A DNA stretch of 64,000 nucleotides from Larsenimonas suaedae (GTDB lineage: Bacteria; Pseudomonadota; Gammaproteobacteria; Pseudomonadales; Halomonadaceae): assembly GCF_023712105.1 (NCBI RefSeq), contig NZ_JAMLJI010000001.1, positions 806,001 to 870,000 of the forward strand, in the 5' to 3' direction. Both the position numbers and the translations under genes were made by a program. Below the pieces are notes generated by a model. That model saw only the letters and a list, made by a program, of their open reading frames with translations, had not been told where the DNA came from and did no database searches. This document shows positions 18,349-28,200 of this stretch, piece after piece (within the stretch, counting starts at the first letter, position 1; each line of letters starts with the position of its first letter).

Positions 18349-18425
18349 TGGCACGCCCAGCAGGACTCGAACCTGCAACCTACGGCTTAGAAGGCCGTTG
18401 CTCTATCCGGTTGAGCTATAGGCGC
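18349..18425 (-). tRNA. tRNA-Arg (anticodon TCT)
   Basis: The 77-nt cloverleaf starts GCGCCTATAGCTC and has anticodon loop CTTCTAA between ACGGC and GCCGT. CCA is encoded. It decodes AGA/AGG and resembles E. coli tRNA-Arg(UCU). Confidence 0.96.
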
Positions 18426-18489
18426 ATTCTATATATCCAAGCCTTTCCGGTCAACTAATCGTTTCAAATTAAACACTTGAATCAATTAG

Positions 18490-18566
18490 TGGTCGGGGTA
18501 GAGGGATTTGAACCCCCGACATCCTGCTCCCAAAGCAGGCGCGCTACCAGACTGCGCTATACCCCG
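18490..18566 (-). tRNA. tRNA-Pro (anticodon TGG)
   Basis: The 77-nt cloverleaf has acceptor CGGGGTA/TACCCCG, anticodon loop TTTGGGA between CCTGC and GCAGG, and an encoded CCA. It is the first gene of the three-tRNA transcript. Confidence 0.96.
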
Positions 18567-18606
18567 ATTCCGGCTCACCTGCTGGCTTCGCCCTAATGCG
18601 AGGCGC

Positions 18607-18634
18607 ATTCTACAATAACGCCTTTTGAGGTCAA
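18607..18634 (-). promoter_or_regulatory. promoter of the tRNA-Pro-Arg-His operon
   Basis: On the minus strand TTGACC (18634-18629), a 16-bp spacer and TAGAAT (18612-18607) are followed by a GC-rich discriminator (GCGCCTCGC). That discriminator is the feature linked to stringent control of stable RNA genes. Confidence 0.7.
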
Positions 18635-18736
18635 GCATTAATTTACCCCTTGAACGCATAAAGCCAATTGACTGTGGCAGGGGGCGTGCGAAAATTACGG
18701 GCTTTGAATCACACAGCGCCATGAGGACGCAACTAC

Positions 18737-19594
18737 ATGACGGCCCGATTAATCGACGGAAAAGCTATTGCTGCCCAGGTTCGAGACCATGTTACCCAAC
18801 AAGTCGCTCAAAGACGCGACCGAGGTCAGCGTCTCCCCGGGCTGGCCGTCGTGCTCGTAGGTGACGATCCGGCCTCACAGGTGTATGTGGGCAAGAAACA
18901 TCAAGCTTGTGAAGCTGCCGGTATTCTCTCTTATCAGCATGAGCTGCCTGAAAACGTCTCCCAGAACGAACTTGAACAACTGATCGATTCGCTGAACGCT
19001 GACAAAAGCGTCGACGGCATCCTGCTCCAGCTTCCCCTGCCGGCGCACCTGGACGCCAATCCATTACTGGAGCGCATCCGCCCCGATAAGGATGTGGACG
19101 GCTTTCATCCCTATAATCTCGGTCGCCTGGCACAGCGAATGCCCGTGCTCAGACCCTGCACCCCCAAAGGCATCATGACGCTTCTCGAGAAAAGTGATCT
19201 TGATGTTCGCGGAATGAACGCAACCGTGGTCGGCGCATCGAACATCGTCGGCAGACCTTTGGCTCTCGAGTTGCTGCTTGGCGGCTGCACCACAACCGTG
19301 TGCCATCGTTTCACGCGCGATTTGGAAGATCATGTACGGCGCGCTGAGCTTCTTGTCGTGGCCGTTGGTAAGCCGGGGCTCGTAAAAGGCGAATGGGTCA
19401 AGGAAGGCGCCATCGTGATCGATGTCGGCATCAACCGCATGGATGACGGCACGCTGACGGGCGATGTCGAGTTCGAACCCGCCTCCGAACGGGCAAGTTA
19501 CATCACGCCTGTACCAGGCGGCGTAGGCCCGATGACCGTTGCCACTCTGCTTGAAAACACTCTTCAGGCCGCTGACATGCATGACGCATGCTGA
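18737..19594 (+). CDS. folD: bifunctional methylenetetrahydrofolate dehydrogenase / methenyltetrahydrofolate cyclohydrolase
   Basis: This 285-residue cytoplasmic enzyme interconverts 5,10-methylene-, 5,10-methenyl- and 10-formyl-tetrahydrofolate with NADP. The cyclohydrolase lysine lies in [10 protein letters not shown] near residue 55, the [12 protein letters not shown] motif is present, and the Rossmann segment [20 protein letters not shown] is complete. [18 protein letters not shown] is the C-terminal family signature. It diverges from the tRNA operon and faces cysS across a bidirectional terminator. Confidence 0.97.
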   Translation: MTARLIDGKAIAAQVRDHVTQQVAQRRDRGQRLPGLAVVLVGDDPASQVYVGKKHQACEAAGILSYQHELPENVSQNELEQLIDSLNADKSVDGILLQLPLPAHLDANPLLERIRPDKDVDGFHPYNLGRLAQRMPVLRPCTPKGIMTLLEKSDLDVRGMNATVVGASNIVGRPLALELLLGGCTTTVCHRFTRDLEDHVRRAELLVVAVGKPGLVKGEWVKEGAIVIDVGINRMDDGTLTGDVEFEPASERASYITPVPGGVGPMTVATLLENTLQAADMHDAC

Positions 19595-19627
19595 CAGCCC
19601 CTCCTTTCAAGACACCATGACGGCACT

Positions 19628-19660
19628 AAAAAACCCCCGGTATTTACCGGGGTTTTCTTT
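19628..19660 (+). terminator. bidirectional terminator between folD and cysS
   Basis: The two arms AAAACCCC(C)GGTA and TACCGGGGTTTT pair with one bulged C. An A tract and a T tract flank the stem, so it can stop both convergent transcripts. Confidence 0.75.
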
Positions 19661-19701
19661 GAAGCAGGTGTTGCCGAAACGGTTGAGGCCAGAAATTACA
19701 T

Positions 19702-21084
19702 TTATCCCTGTTCAACCACCCAGCCGGTACCCTCTCGACTGTCCTTCAAGATAATGCCCTTCTCCGCCAGCGCATCGCGAATGCGGTCGGCTTCGGCAAA
19801 ATCCTTGGCCTTGCGTGCGTCGTTGCGGGCCTGGATCTGGGCCTCAATCTCATCTTCGGTAATTTCGAGCGCAGACTGCGCCCCTTTCAGAAACTCGGAG
19901 GGCGAGTAGTTCAAGAGCCCGAGCAGGCTTGCAAGACGCCGCAGCTCGGATGCCAGAGCCCCTGCCTCCCCACCGCCTTTCTTGGCCCGATTGATATCAC
20001 GCGCCAGCTCAAAAAGGACCGCCATTGCCTCGGGAGTATTGAAGTCATCATCCATTGCGCGATGGAAACGCTCACTGTAGCGCGACTCCACGGCCCCGGA
20101 GCTCAAGTCGACACCATCGAGTGCGTTGTAGAGGCGCTCCAGGGAGCGCCGCGCCTCATCGAGTGCGTCCGGCGCGTAATTGATGGCGCTTCTGTAATGA
20201 CTGGAGACCAGTAGATAGCGCACAACTTCGGGATCATGGACCTCTAGAACGTCGCGAATGGTGAAAAAATTGCCAAGCGACTTGGACATCTTTTCATCAT
20301 TAACCCGAAGCGCACCGGCATGCATCCACACATTGGCGTAGGTTTCGCCGGTCGCGGCCTCGCTTTGAGCGATTTCGTTCTCGTGATGAGGAAAGGTCAG
20401 ATCGGGGCCGCCGCCGTGAATATCGAAGTTGTTGCCAAGGCAGCACGTCGACATCGCCGAGCACTCAATGTGCCATCCAGGGCGCCCAGGCCCCCATGGC
20501 GACTCCCAGGCACTTTCTCCGGGTTTGGCTGCCTTCCAGAGTACGAAATCAAGCGGGTCGGCCTTGGCAAACTCGACTTCGACGCGCGCCCCAGACAGCA
20601 TGTCGTCGATGGCGCGATTATTGAGCTTGCCGTAGCCGTCGAACTTGCGAACCCGGTAATACACGTCGCCGTTGTCGGCGGCGTAGGCATACCCCTTATC
20701 GATCAGCGTCGAGACCATAGTGATGATGTCATCGATGTGCTCGGTCGCTCTAGGCTCCCTGTTTGGCGCCAGCACGAACAGCTTGCGCTCGTCTTCGTGC
20801 ATTGCATCGATCATTCGCCCCGTCAGCGCATCGATCGATTCGCCGTTTTCCTGCGCACGCGCGATGATCTTGTCATCAACATCGGTAATGTTTCGAACAT
20901 AGGTGACGTCAAAGCCCTTGGCCCGCAGATAACGTGTGATGACGTCAAAGGCGACCAGCACCCGGGCATGCCCCAGATGGCAATAGTCATAGACCGTCAT
21001 GCCGCACACGTACATTCGAATCTTACCAGGCTCGATCGGTGTCAACGGCGCTTTTTCACGCGTGAGTGTGTTGTAAACCTGCAC
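19702..21084 (-). CDS. cysS: cysteine--tRNA ligase
   Basis: This 460-residue class I synthetase has the HIGH-type motif in [10 protein letters not shown] and the KMSKS loop in [11 protein letters not shown]. Zinc ligands are expected around CGMTVYD near residue 28, and WHIECSAM follows in the active site. The start is a GTG at 21084 with a GGAGG site 4 bp upstream. It lies 9 bp after glnS, so the two synthetase genes are probably one transcript, as in Pseudomonas. Confidence 0.96.
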   Translation of the reverse strand: MQVYNTLTREKAPLTPIEPGKIRMYVCGMTVYDYCHLGHARVLVAFDVITRYLRAKGFDVTYVRNITDVDDKIIARAQENGESIDALTGRMIDAMHEDERKLFVLAPNREPRATEHIDDIITMVSTLIDKGYAYAADNGDVYYRVRKFDGYGKLNNRAIDDMLSGARVEVEFAKADPLDFVLWKAAKPGESAWESPWGPGRPGWHIECSAMSTCCLGNNFDIHGGGPDLTFPHHENEIAQSEAATGETYANVWMHAGALRVNDEKMSKSLGNFFTIRDVLEVHDPEVVRYLLVSSHYRSAINYAPDALDEARRSLERLYNALDGVDLSSGAVESRYSERFHRAMDDDFNTPEAMAVLFELARDINRAKKGGGEAGALASELRRLASLLGLLNYSPSEFLKGAQSALEITEDEIEAQIQARNDARKAKDFAEADRIRDALAEKGIILKDSREGTGWVVEQG

Positions 21085-21093
21085 CTGACCTCC

Positions 21094-22770
21094 TCAGCCT
21101 TTCTTCTGTGCCTTGGCCCAACCGTCTTTCAAGCTGACGGTTCGGTTGAAAACCCGTTTACCTTCGTCAAGCGCGTAGCGGTCAGCGCAGAAATACCCGA
21201 CACGCTCGAACTGAAACCGGTCTTCCGCCCGCGCCTCAGCAAGCGCCGGCTCGCCAATGGCCTGGCAGACTTCCAGAGAGTCCGGGTTCAGGTGCTCGAG
21301 AAAATCGATGTCCTTGTCCTTATCCGGCGATTCAACCTGAAAGAGGTTGTCGTAATTGCGCACTTCGATCGGCACACCGTGCGTTTCACTGACCCAATGG
21401 ATAACCCCTTTGACCTTACGGTCTTCCGGGTTCTTGCCAAGCGTGTCGTAATCCACACTGCAATGAAGCTCGACAACGTCACCGGCATCGTTTTTGATCA
21501 CCTCATCGCAACGGATGATATAGGTGTTACGAAGCCGCACTTCCTTACCCGGTGCCAGGCGGAAGAACTTCTTGGGCGGCTCTTCCATGAAGTCGTCCTG
21601 ATCGATCCAGAGCGTCTTGGTCATCGGCAGCTTGCGCATGCCCATGTCATCACGCGCGGGGTGCCCAGGCACTTCGAAAACCTCTTCGCGGTCAGCGTCC
21701 CAGTTGGTCAGCACCACCTTCAGCGGTTTCATCACGCACATGGCGCGCGGGGCGTTGTCTTCAAGGTCGCTTCGAATCGCGTGGTAAAGCATATGAATAT
21801 CAACCACGCTTGCCGCACGCGCCACGCCGATCATGTCGCAGAACTTACGAATGGACGCCGGGGTGTAGCCGCGTCGGCGCATGCCGGAAATGGTTGGCAT
21901 CCTGGGATCATCCCAACCATCGACGATGTTTTGATCCACCAGAAGCTTGAGCTTGCGCTTGGACGTCACGGTGTAGTTCAGGTTAAGCCGCGCAAACTCG
22001 ATCTGACGCGGCGTATTCGGAACCGGCAGATTGGCGAGGAACCACTCATAAAGCGGCCGATGATCCTCGAACTCAAGCGTACAGATCGAATGCGTCACGC
22101 CTTCAAGCGCATCGGACTGTCCATGCGTGAAGTCGTAGGACGGATAGATCTTCCACGCATCGCCGGTCTGGTGGTGCCGAGCATGACGGATGCGGTAAAG
22201 GACCGGATCACGCAGGTTGATGTTGGGCGCGGCCATGTCGATCTTGGCACGAAGTGATTTCTCGCCTTCGGCGAACTCACCCTTACGCATGCGATCGAGC
22301 AGGTCGAGGTTTTCCTCGACGCTTCGCTCGCGGTGCGGGCTTGGCTTGCCGGGCTCGGTTAGCGTACCGCGGTACTCACGCATCTGCTCGGCGTTGAGAT
22401 CGTCAACGTAGGCCTTGCCTTCGCGCACCAGGTGTTGCGCCCACTCGTACAGCGTATCGAAATAGTCGGATGCAAACCGCACATCACCGCCCCACTCGAA
22501 GCCAAGCCACTGAATGTCTTCCTTGATGGCATCGATATAAACCTGCTCTTCCTTTTCAGGATTGGTGTCATCGAAACGCAGGTGACAGACCCCGCCAAAC
22601 TGTTCGGCCAGGCCGAAATTGAGGCAGATGGATTTGGCGTGCCCGACGTGGAGAAAGCCATTGGGCTCAGGCGGAAAACGCGTGACGATCGATGCGCCCT
22701 GCCCGGACTCGAGCTCGTCACGAAGTTGATTGCGGATAAAATTCGCAGCGCTGGCGCTTTCTTGACTCAT
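21094..22770 (-). CDS. glnS: glutamine--tRNA ligase
   Basis: This 558-residue class I synthetase has the HIGH motif in FLHVGHAKSI near residue 43, the RFDDTNPEKEE segment and a KMSKS-equivalent VTSKRKL. A C-terminal anticodon-binding beta-barrel follows (RVGYFCADRYALDEGKRVFN). It charges tRNA-Gln directly, so the organism does not rely on the GatCAB route for this tRNA. The window also has gltX. It diverges from ppiB. Confidence 0.96.
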   Translation of the reverse strand: MSQESASAANFIRNQLRDELESGQGASIVTRFPPEPNGFLHVGHAKSICLNFGLAEQFGGVCHLRFDDTNPEKEEQVYIDAIKEDIQWLGFEWGGDVRFASDYFDTLYEWAQHLVREGKAYVDDLNAEQMREYRGTLTEPGKPSPHRERSVEENLDLLDRMRKGEFAEGEKSLRAKIDMAAPNINLRDPVLYRIRHARHHQTGDAWKIYPSYDFTHGQSDALEGVTHSICTLEFEDHRPLYEWFLANLPVPNTPRQIEFARLNLNYTVTSKRKLKLLVDQNIVDGWDDPRMPTISGMRRRGYTPASIRKFCDMIGVARAASVVDIHMLYHAIRSDLEDNAPRAMCVMKPLKVVLTNWDADREEVFEVPGHPARDDMGMRKLPMTKTLWIDQDDFMEEPPKKFFRLAPGKEVRLRNTYIIRCDEVIKNDAGDVVELHCSVDYDTLGKNPEDRKVKGVIHWVSETHGVPIEVRNYDNLFQVESPDKDKDIDFLEHLNPDSLEVCQAIGEPALAEARAEDRFQFERVGYFCADRYALDEGKRVFNRTVSLKDGWAKAQKKG

Positions 22771-22902
22771 GAGACGTCGGTCAACCTCTAAGATGATTCT
22801 GGATTCGGTGCGGTTTCCCGCGTGTCGATAAAGCCGCTATTATAGCGCGACCTTCATGCGTCACATCAAACGTGGCGCTCTACGTTTTATAAGGATAACG
22901 GC

Positions 22903-23397
22903 ATGATTGTTCTCGAAACCAACTACGGCAACATCACTCTCAAACTGTTCAAGGACGAGGCGCCTGAAACCGCAGCCAACTTCGAGCAATACGTCAAAGA
23001 TGGCTTTTACGATAACACGTTATTCCACCGCGTCATCGATGGCTTCATGGTCCAAGGCGGTGGCTTTTCTCTTGATTTCGAACAGAAGCCGACCGGCGAG
23101 CCGATCAAGAACGAAGCCAACAACGGCCTTGAAAACAAGGTCGGCCGTGTCTCCATGGCCCGCACCATGGACCCGCATTCCGCAACCGCGCAGTTTTTCG
23201 TCAATGTCTCCGACAATAGCTTCCTGAACCACACCGCGCCCACGCCTCAGGGGTGGGGCTACTGTGTGTTCGGCGAAGTCGTCGAGGGCATGGACGTGGT
23301 CAACGAAATCAAGTCAGTCAAGACCACGCGCCGCGGCCCACACGCCGATGTGCCGGCCGAAGATGTCGTGCTCAAGAAAGCCTACATCGCCGAATGA
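22903..23397 (+). CDS. ppiB: peptidyl-prolyl cis-trans isomerase B (cyclophilin)
   Basis: This 164-residue cyclophilin lacks a signal peptide and is therefore cytoplasmic. The catalytic arginine is in [15 protein letters not shown], and the [19 protein letters not shown] substrate-binding segment is intact. It speeds prolyl bond isomerisation during folding. An AAGGATAAC site precedes the ATG. A strong terminator at 23418-23443 separates it from lpxH. Confidence 0.96.
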   Translation: MIVLETNYGNITLKLFKDEAPETAANFEQYVKDGFYDNTLFHRVIDGFMVQGGGFSLDFEQKPTGEPIKNEANNGLENKVGRVSMARTMDPHSATAQFFVNVSDNSFLNHTAPTPQGWGYCVFGEVVEGMDVVNEIKSVKTTRRGPHADVPAEDVVLKKAYIAE

Positions 23398-23417
23398 TCG
23401 AGAACGCATGATGCATC

Positions 23418-23443
23418 AGCGGCGCGAGCACGCGCCGCTTTTT
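23418..23443 (+). terminator. terminator of ppiB
   Basis: A 9-bp perfect stem AGCGGCGCG-AGCA-CGCGCCGCT is followed by TTTTTC. Confidence 0.88.
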
Positions 23444-23477
23444 CTCATCGCATACCCACTCAGGCGTTCGAGGCACC

Positions 23478-24224
23478 ATGACCACTACCCTGTTTATTTC
23501 CGACATTCATCTGTTCGAACAGGAACCCGAAACGGCTCAAGGGTTTCTGGATTATCTCGCCTTTCGGGCACCCGGCGCCGACGATCTCTACATTCTGGGT
23601 GATCTGTTCGAAGGCTGGATCGGTGACGACGCACAAGGCCCGTTCGAGGCGCGCATCATCGAGGCACTGCGTACCCTGAGCGAACAAGGCACTCGCGTCC
23701 ACGTCATGCACGGCAACCGGGACTTTTTGCTTGGCCACGCCTTTGCCGAAGAAAGTCACAGCCACTTGATCGACGACCCCTCACTCATTGCGCTGGGCGA
23801 GACACCGGTACTCCTGATGCACGGCGATAGCCTCTGCACCCAGGATCCGGAATACATGAAATTTCGAGCGATGGCCCGCGACCCCAACTGGCAAAACGCC
23901 ATCCTCGCAAAGCCACTGGAAGAGCGTCTGGCGCTTGCCAGGCAGCTTCGCCAGCAGTCCGGCGAGGCCAATTCCCGCAAGGCCGATGACATCATGGACG
24001 TCGCACCTGACGCGGTGCTCGATGTTCTTCGCGAACACAATGTTCGCACGCTGATCCACGGTCACACCCACCGCCCGGACATCCACGATGTCGATCTTGG
24101 CGATGACACCGCAAAGCGCTTCGTTTTGGGCGACTGGAAGGACAACCTTGGCTGGGAGCTGCGCCACGATGGCGAAACGCTGTCACTGAACAGCTTTTCG
24201 CTGACCGACCTCCCCCACGCCTGA
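23478..24224 (+). CDS. lpxH: UDP-2,3-diacylglucosamine diphosphatase LpxH
   Basis: This 248-residue calcineurin-like phosphoesterase carries the metal-binding set: SDIHLF, LGDLFEGWIGDD, HGNRDF, LMHGDS and HGHTHRP. It hydrolyses UDP-2,3-diacylglucosamine to lipid X and UMP in lipid A synthesis, acting at the inner face of the membrane. The position behind ppiB matches the Pseudomonas order. A compact terminator follows at 24236. Confidence 0.95.
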   Translation: MTTTLFISDIHLFEQEPETAQGFLDYLAFRAPGADDLYILGDLFEGWIGDDAQGPFEARIIEALRTLSEQGTRVHVMHGNRDFLLGHAFAEESHSHLIDDPSLIALGETPVLLMHGDSLCTQDPEYMKFRAMARDPNWQNAILAKPLEERLALARQLRQQSGEANSRKADDIMDVAPDAVLDVLREHNVRTLIHGHTHRPDIHDVDLGDDTAKRFVLGDWKDNLGWELRHDGETLSLNSFSLTDLPHA

Positions 24225-24235
24225 GCCATTCGAGC

Positions 24236-24257
24236 GGGCACCGCCTCGGTGCCCTTA
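24236..24257 (+). terminator. terminator of lpxH
   Basis: GGGCACCG-CCT-CGGTGCCC, an 8-bp perfect stem, is followed by TTACTC. It faces the convergent regulator gene. Confidence 0.65.
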
Positions 24258-24271
24258 CTCTTCGTACGTCC

Positions 24272-27200
24272 TCACCCCTCCCCGTTCAACTGATTAAGCC
24301 GCTGCCGGAAGCGCATCATCAACGGGGCATCACTTGCCGGAATGGTAAGAAGCGTTCGCTCGAGCCGGCCGATCACCTCATCATCGTCGTTTTTGACATA
24401 CGTAAGCCAGGCGTCCTGAGCGACCAGCTCAAAATGAAGGTTGCAGTTGGCTCGGGCGAGTTCAATCGCCTCGGTCAACAATGTGCGTACCTCGTCCTGA
24501 CGCTCGCCAAGCTTTGCAAGACTCCGGGCATGCACAATCAAAAGCTCCGGCAGATACAAAAGATCGCTTCGCCGGTAGAACTCGATATTGCGCTCGAACA
24601 CCTTGACCGCGCGCTGAAGGTAGCCAAGCGCCTGGCAGGCCTCGATGTACCACACGACCGCCATGCAATAAAGGTTGCCGAAGGCACGCTCGGAAAGCGC
24701 CTCCAACGCCTCCTCCAAACGAATCACACCCTCGGGCTTACCCATCACGGCATCGACCCAGCCTCGAAGACACTCGGCCGCCCATCGCCAAGGGTCCAGA
24801 TCCGCCGTGGAAGTGATGGCCAGGGCCTTGTCGGCACGCTCGGCCACCAGCCGTACATGCCCATGGCGACGGTACAGACAGCCACTGCCCACCAGCGCCA
24901 TTACCTGAGACGGAGGATGCTTCAAGTCGGTGGCCCGGCTCATCAAGGCGTCCATGCAGAACTCCGCGTGCTCGTAATCGGCCCTAAGCGAGGCGCAGCA
25001 CGCCAGCAGTACGCCGCTTTGAATCTGCGGATGAAGGGCATAGGGCACCCATTCAAGCGAAAGCCCCTGCGACATTTCACCCATCGCCTCAAACGCCTGG
25101 GTCGCCTCGATGATATTCCCCCTGAAAAAGGCCGTACTGCCTCGCCCAAGCTCGGCAAGCCGGGTATAGCGCTCGTCGCTCATGCCCTTGGCGCACTCGA
25201 TCAGCAGCCTGGCCCGTGCCTGCGCTTCATCGAGCATCAAACGCTCATTCATGATAATGAGCTGGCCCCAAAGCACCGTGAAATACTGATCGTCGACTTC
25301 CTCATCCCCGGACGTAACCGTCTCTTTTGCCTCCAGAAGCGCCTGGGCCTTGGAAAAACTCTGCTCGGCGATCGATGACATACTGCCCTCAAGCTCGAAG
25401 CCGGCATGGCCGCGCACAATCAGCAAACTGATGTGGCGATCGACAACATCGGCGGTCTGCTCAATGCAATCAAGGCCGTCATCGGCCATGGCAAGTGCTG
25501 TGTGACTTGCCCCGGCCTGAACCGCGTCCCGAGCGGCGAGTTCGAAGTAGCGCGCTGCTCGGGCAAAGATGCCGCAGCGACACAGATGGTGCGCAAAATA
25601 GCCCGGATAACGGCTCAGCCAGTGCGGGCGCTCGCGCTCGATCAGCTCGACCAGAAAGGCGTGGTTGCGCTTTCGAATGTCTGGATGGCAGCCACTATAG
25701 GCCGCTTCATGAAGAAGCTGATGAGAGAACTGGTAATCAAACTCGTTGCTGTTGACGCAGCGCTCGATGATCTCCATTCGCCGCATACGCTCCAGCGCCT
25801 GCTTCAAGCGCCGGTCGGTGATATCGAGGCACTTCTGCAACAGATCACTGCTGAACTGACGACCAATGACGGACGCGACATGCGCCTCACTTCGAAACTC
25901 GTCGAGCTGATCGATCCGGCTGGACAGAAGCCCGACCAGCCCGGACGGCAGCCGCTCGATTTCCACGGGACGTCCATCGCGGCGCTCCATATAAAGACGC
26001 CGACAGATTTCCTGAAGATACAGTGGCACGCCGTCGCAGCGCTCAAGCAACTGTTGACGAACCCGTGAACCCAGGTTGAGTCGATACCGTCTGGCAAGAT
26101 ACTCAAGAAGACGCGCCGTGTTATTGGCGTCCAGCCGGCCAAGCACCACCTGACGATCCCAGTGCAGGCAAGCCTGCAAGGGGCTATTCATCGGCAGGCT
26201 CGCAACGATCAACAGAGGATGATGCATGGCAAGACGCGCCTGGGTATTTGCAAGGATCTTGAGCGAGGCCTCATCGATCCACTGAAGATCGTCGAGCATG
26301 ATCAAAAGCGGCCGATGCTGGCAGCGATTTTCGATCATGTACTGAAGCGCAATCGTTGCAATTTCAATCGCCCGGCGCTGCTGCGCGCTGTCGGGCTCGA
26401 TGCCGGGCGATCCATCAACGCCCAGCAATCGATACAGTAGCCCCACACCCTCCTCACTCCAGGAGGCCGCCTCTGGGTGTACTGATCGGATGCGGTCGAG
26501 CGCTTCACGGGTCAGCGCACCGCCAAGGCGCCAGCGAAACAGAGTGCGCAATAAACCGAAGGGCTCCTGATACGACACACGCGTATTGGACACCCAGCAC
26601 ACATCGATATCGCTGCTTTGCTTGAGCTGGCGGAAATGAACCATGAGCGCGCTCTTGCCCATCCCGCTTTCCCCACGCACCAACACGCTCTGACGCAGAC
26701 CGATCATCGCCCTTGACAATGCATCCTCGAGCTCGCGCTCGGCCACCTCCCGGCCAAACAGATGCGGCGGCAATGGCTCGGCACTGTGGTCGCTGCTGAG
26801 CACCAGCATCTTGCGTCGAACTTCACCATTTGCGGCCCAAAGCCGCATGAAAAGACGCGGCTGAAGATCGAGCGCCGGCGGCATCTGATGGCTTGCCTCC
26901 GGCGAAATGACCAACTCGCTGCCTCGCGCCGTGCTCACAAGCTCAAGCGCGGGCTGCGTCACGGCGCCGAACGGGTCCATCATGCGCCGCTCGGGAATGA
27001 AAATGGCACGCCCGCTATGAAGGCCGGCGGCCAGATCGAACTGAGGCAACTCCGAACTGCTGCCCTGCCAGCTCGCCGCCACGACATCGGCCATCGAGCG
27101 ACGGCAATGCTCGTAAAGCGCCACCAGCTCAGCCAGCTGATGCGCCGGCCCATGGGTTCCGAAGCAGGCCATGCCCAGACCACCCGCGGCCCCGGGAAGC

Positions 27201-28165
27201 CAGAACCCGCCCAGATGACGACACTGCTGCTCGACCCAGCGAATGAGCTGTCGCTGAGCGTCCAGGCAGTGAATCATCCACTGGCGCTCGGCGTCGGCCC
27301 GAGCCGCGTGGCTGATTCGAATGACCATCACCGAGATCTGGCGATAGTCGATGTCATCCTGTTGAAGACCGGTGGCCATCGGCCCATCTGAAGGCACGGA
27401 GGCCGGCGCCCGAAACGCATGGTCAGCGGCGCCCTCGTCATCACTTGACCACGCCCGCGCGAGCTTCAAAAGCTCCGGCGAGGGTTGCTGCCCCGAAATC
27501 GCAAGCTGTTCCAGGTAGGCGTTGTAATGCTCACGAGCCGCCTCGATGTCGCCCTGCTCGATCCGATTTGAAATCGCGCGGCGCTGAAAGACGTCATAGC
27601 GCGGAAACAGATGAACGATGCGATCGACAAGATGAGCGTCGACATTGCTCGTGGCCTTGAACACACGCTCGATGTAATGAATCACACTCAATCGACACTG
27701 CTCTCGGCGCTCCAACAGCCACCGCTGGAACTCGCCGCAGTTGTTCAGTTGAAGCCCTTCGGCCAACTCGCCGCGGTACAACGTCAAAATACACTCAAGA
27801 TTGTCGACATTAGGCTCGCCGTCGAGACACGCTGTCAGCGCCATCAGATCGATCGACCACTCGGACGAAGACGACGCATTCAGCGCCAGGTTCTGCCGAC
27901 TGATTTCGAGTACGGTCTCTTCCTTGCCAAGCGCCTGGCGAAGACTATGTAGCGCATGACGCAGATTCGTTCGCGCTGAACTTGCCTCGGTATCCGGCCA
28001 TAGCCAACTGGCAATCAAGGACCGCGATACGGCTTTTTCGCTCAGGAGAAGAAGCATGAACAAGGCTTTTACCTTGTCGTAGCTGAATTGGGTTATCGTC
28101 TTTTCCGGCGTCTCGAGCTTGAAGCCGCCCAACACCTGAAGCGCCACGCGCGCATCCTTTGCCAT
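24272..28165 (-). CDS. large transcriptional regulator: winged helix + BTAD + degenerate cyclase-like + AAA ATPase + TPR-type tail
   Basis: This 1297-residue protein has an N-terminal OmpR/SARP-type winged helix (about residues 10-95), where SSARTNLRHALHSLRQALG is a typical linker. A BTAD-like helical domain follows (about 100-245). A region around 275-460 resembles a class III nucleotide cyclase fold (AAGLHSGRAIF near 382) but seems to lack catalytic residues. The NTPase module starts with GREVAERELE, has Walker A GESGMGKSA near 495 and Walker B LLIMLDDLQW near 622. The rest is helical and TPR-like. Such STAND-type proteins sense a signal by nucleotide-driven change and activate transcription. 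The target is unknown. The ATG at 28165 has a GGAAGGG site. It follows miaE by 35 bp and may be co-transcribed. Confidence 0.8.
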   Translation of the reverse strand: MAKDARVALQVLGGFKLETPEKTITQFSYDKVKALFMLLLLSEKAVSRSLIASWLWPDTEASSARTNLRHALHSLRQALGKEETVLEISRQNLALNASSSSEWSIDLMALTACLDGEPNVDNLECILTLYRGELAEGLQLNNCGEFQRWLLERREQCRLSVIHYIERVFKATSNVDAHLVDRIVHLFPRYDVFQRRAISNRIEQGDIEAAREHYNAYLEQLAISGQQPSPELLKLARAWSSDDEGAADHAFRAPASVPSDGPMATGLQQDDIDYRQISVMVIRISHAARADAERQWMIHCLDAQRQLIRWVEQQCRHLGGFWLPGAAGGLGMACFGTHGPAHQLAELVALYEHCRRSMADVVAASWQGSSSELPQFDLAAGLHSGRAIFIPERRMMDPFGAVTQPALELVSTARGSELVISPEASHQMPPALDLQPRLFMRLWAANGEVRRKMLVLSSDHSAEPLPPHLFGREVAERELEDALSRAMIGLRQSVLVRGESGMGKSALMVHFRQLKQSSDIDVCWVSNTRVSYQEPFGLLRTLFRWRLGGALTREALDRIRSVHPEAASWSEEGVGLLYRLLGVDGSPGIEPDSAQQRRAIEIATIALQYMIENRCQHRPLLIMLDDLQWIDEASLKILANTQARLAMHHPLLIVASLPMNSPLQACLHWDRQVVLGRLDANNTARLLEYLARRYRLNLGSRVRQQLLERCDGVPLYLQEICRRLYMERRDGRPVEIERLPSGLVGLLSSRIDQLDEFRSEAHVASVIGRQFSSDLLQKCLDITDRRLKQALERMRRMEIIERCVNSNEFDYQFSHQLLHEAAYSGCHPDIRKRNHAFLVELIERERPHWLSRYPGYFAHHLCRCGIFARAARYFELAARDAVQAGASHTALAMADDGLDCIEQTADVVDRHISLLIVRGHAGFELEGSMSSIAEQSFSKAQALLEAKETVTSGDEEVDDQYFTVLWGQLIIMNERLMLDEAQARARLLIECAKGMSDERYTRLAELGRGSTAFFRGNIIEATQAFEAMGEMSQGLSLEWVPYALHPQIQSGVLLACCASLRADYEHAEFCMDALMSRATDLKHPPSQVMALVGSGCLYRRHGHVRLVAERADKALAITSTADLDPWRWAAECLRGWVDAVMGKPEGVIRLEEALEALSERAFGNLYCMAVVWYIEACQALGYLQRAVKVFERNIEFYRRSDLLYLPELLIVHARSLAKLGERQDEVRTLLTEAIELARANCNLHFELVAQDAWLTYVKNDDDEVIGRLERTLLTIPASDAPLMMRFRQRLNQLNGEG

Positions 28166-28200
28166 CGTCCCTTCCTGCCGTGAAAAGGCGGTCATCGACG

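Noticed and set aside
20320-22257. 645-codon open frame on the plus strand opposite cysS and glnS
   Set aside because: It spans two well-supported antisense synthetase genes and their junction. The frame reflects GC-rich codon bias, and no ribosome site or domain is visible.
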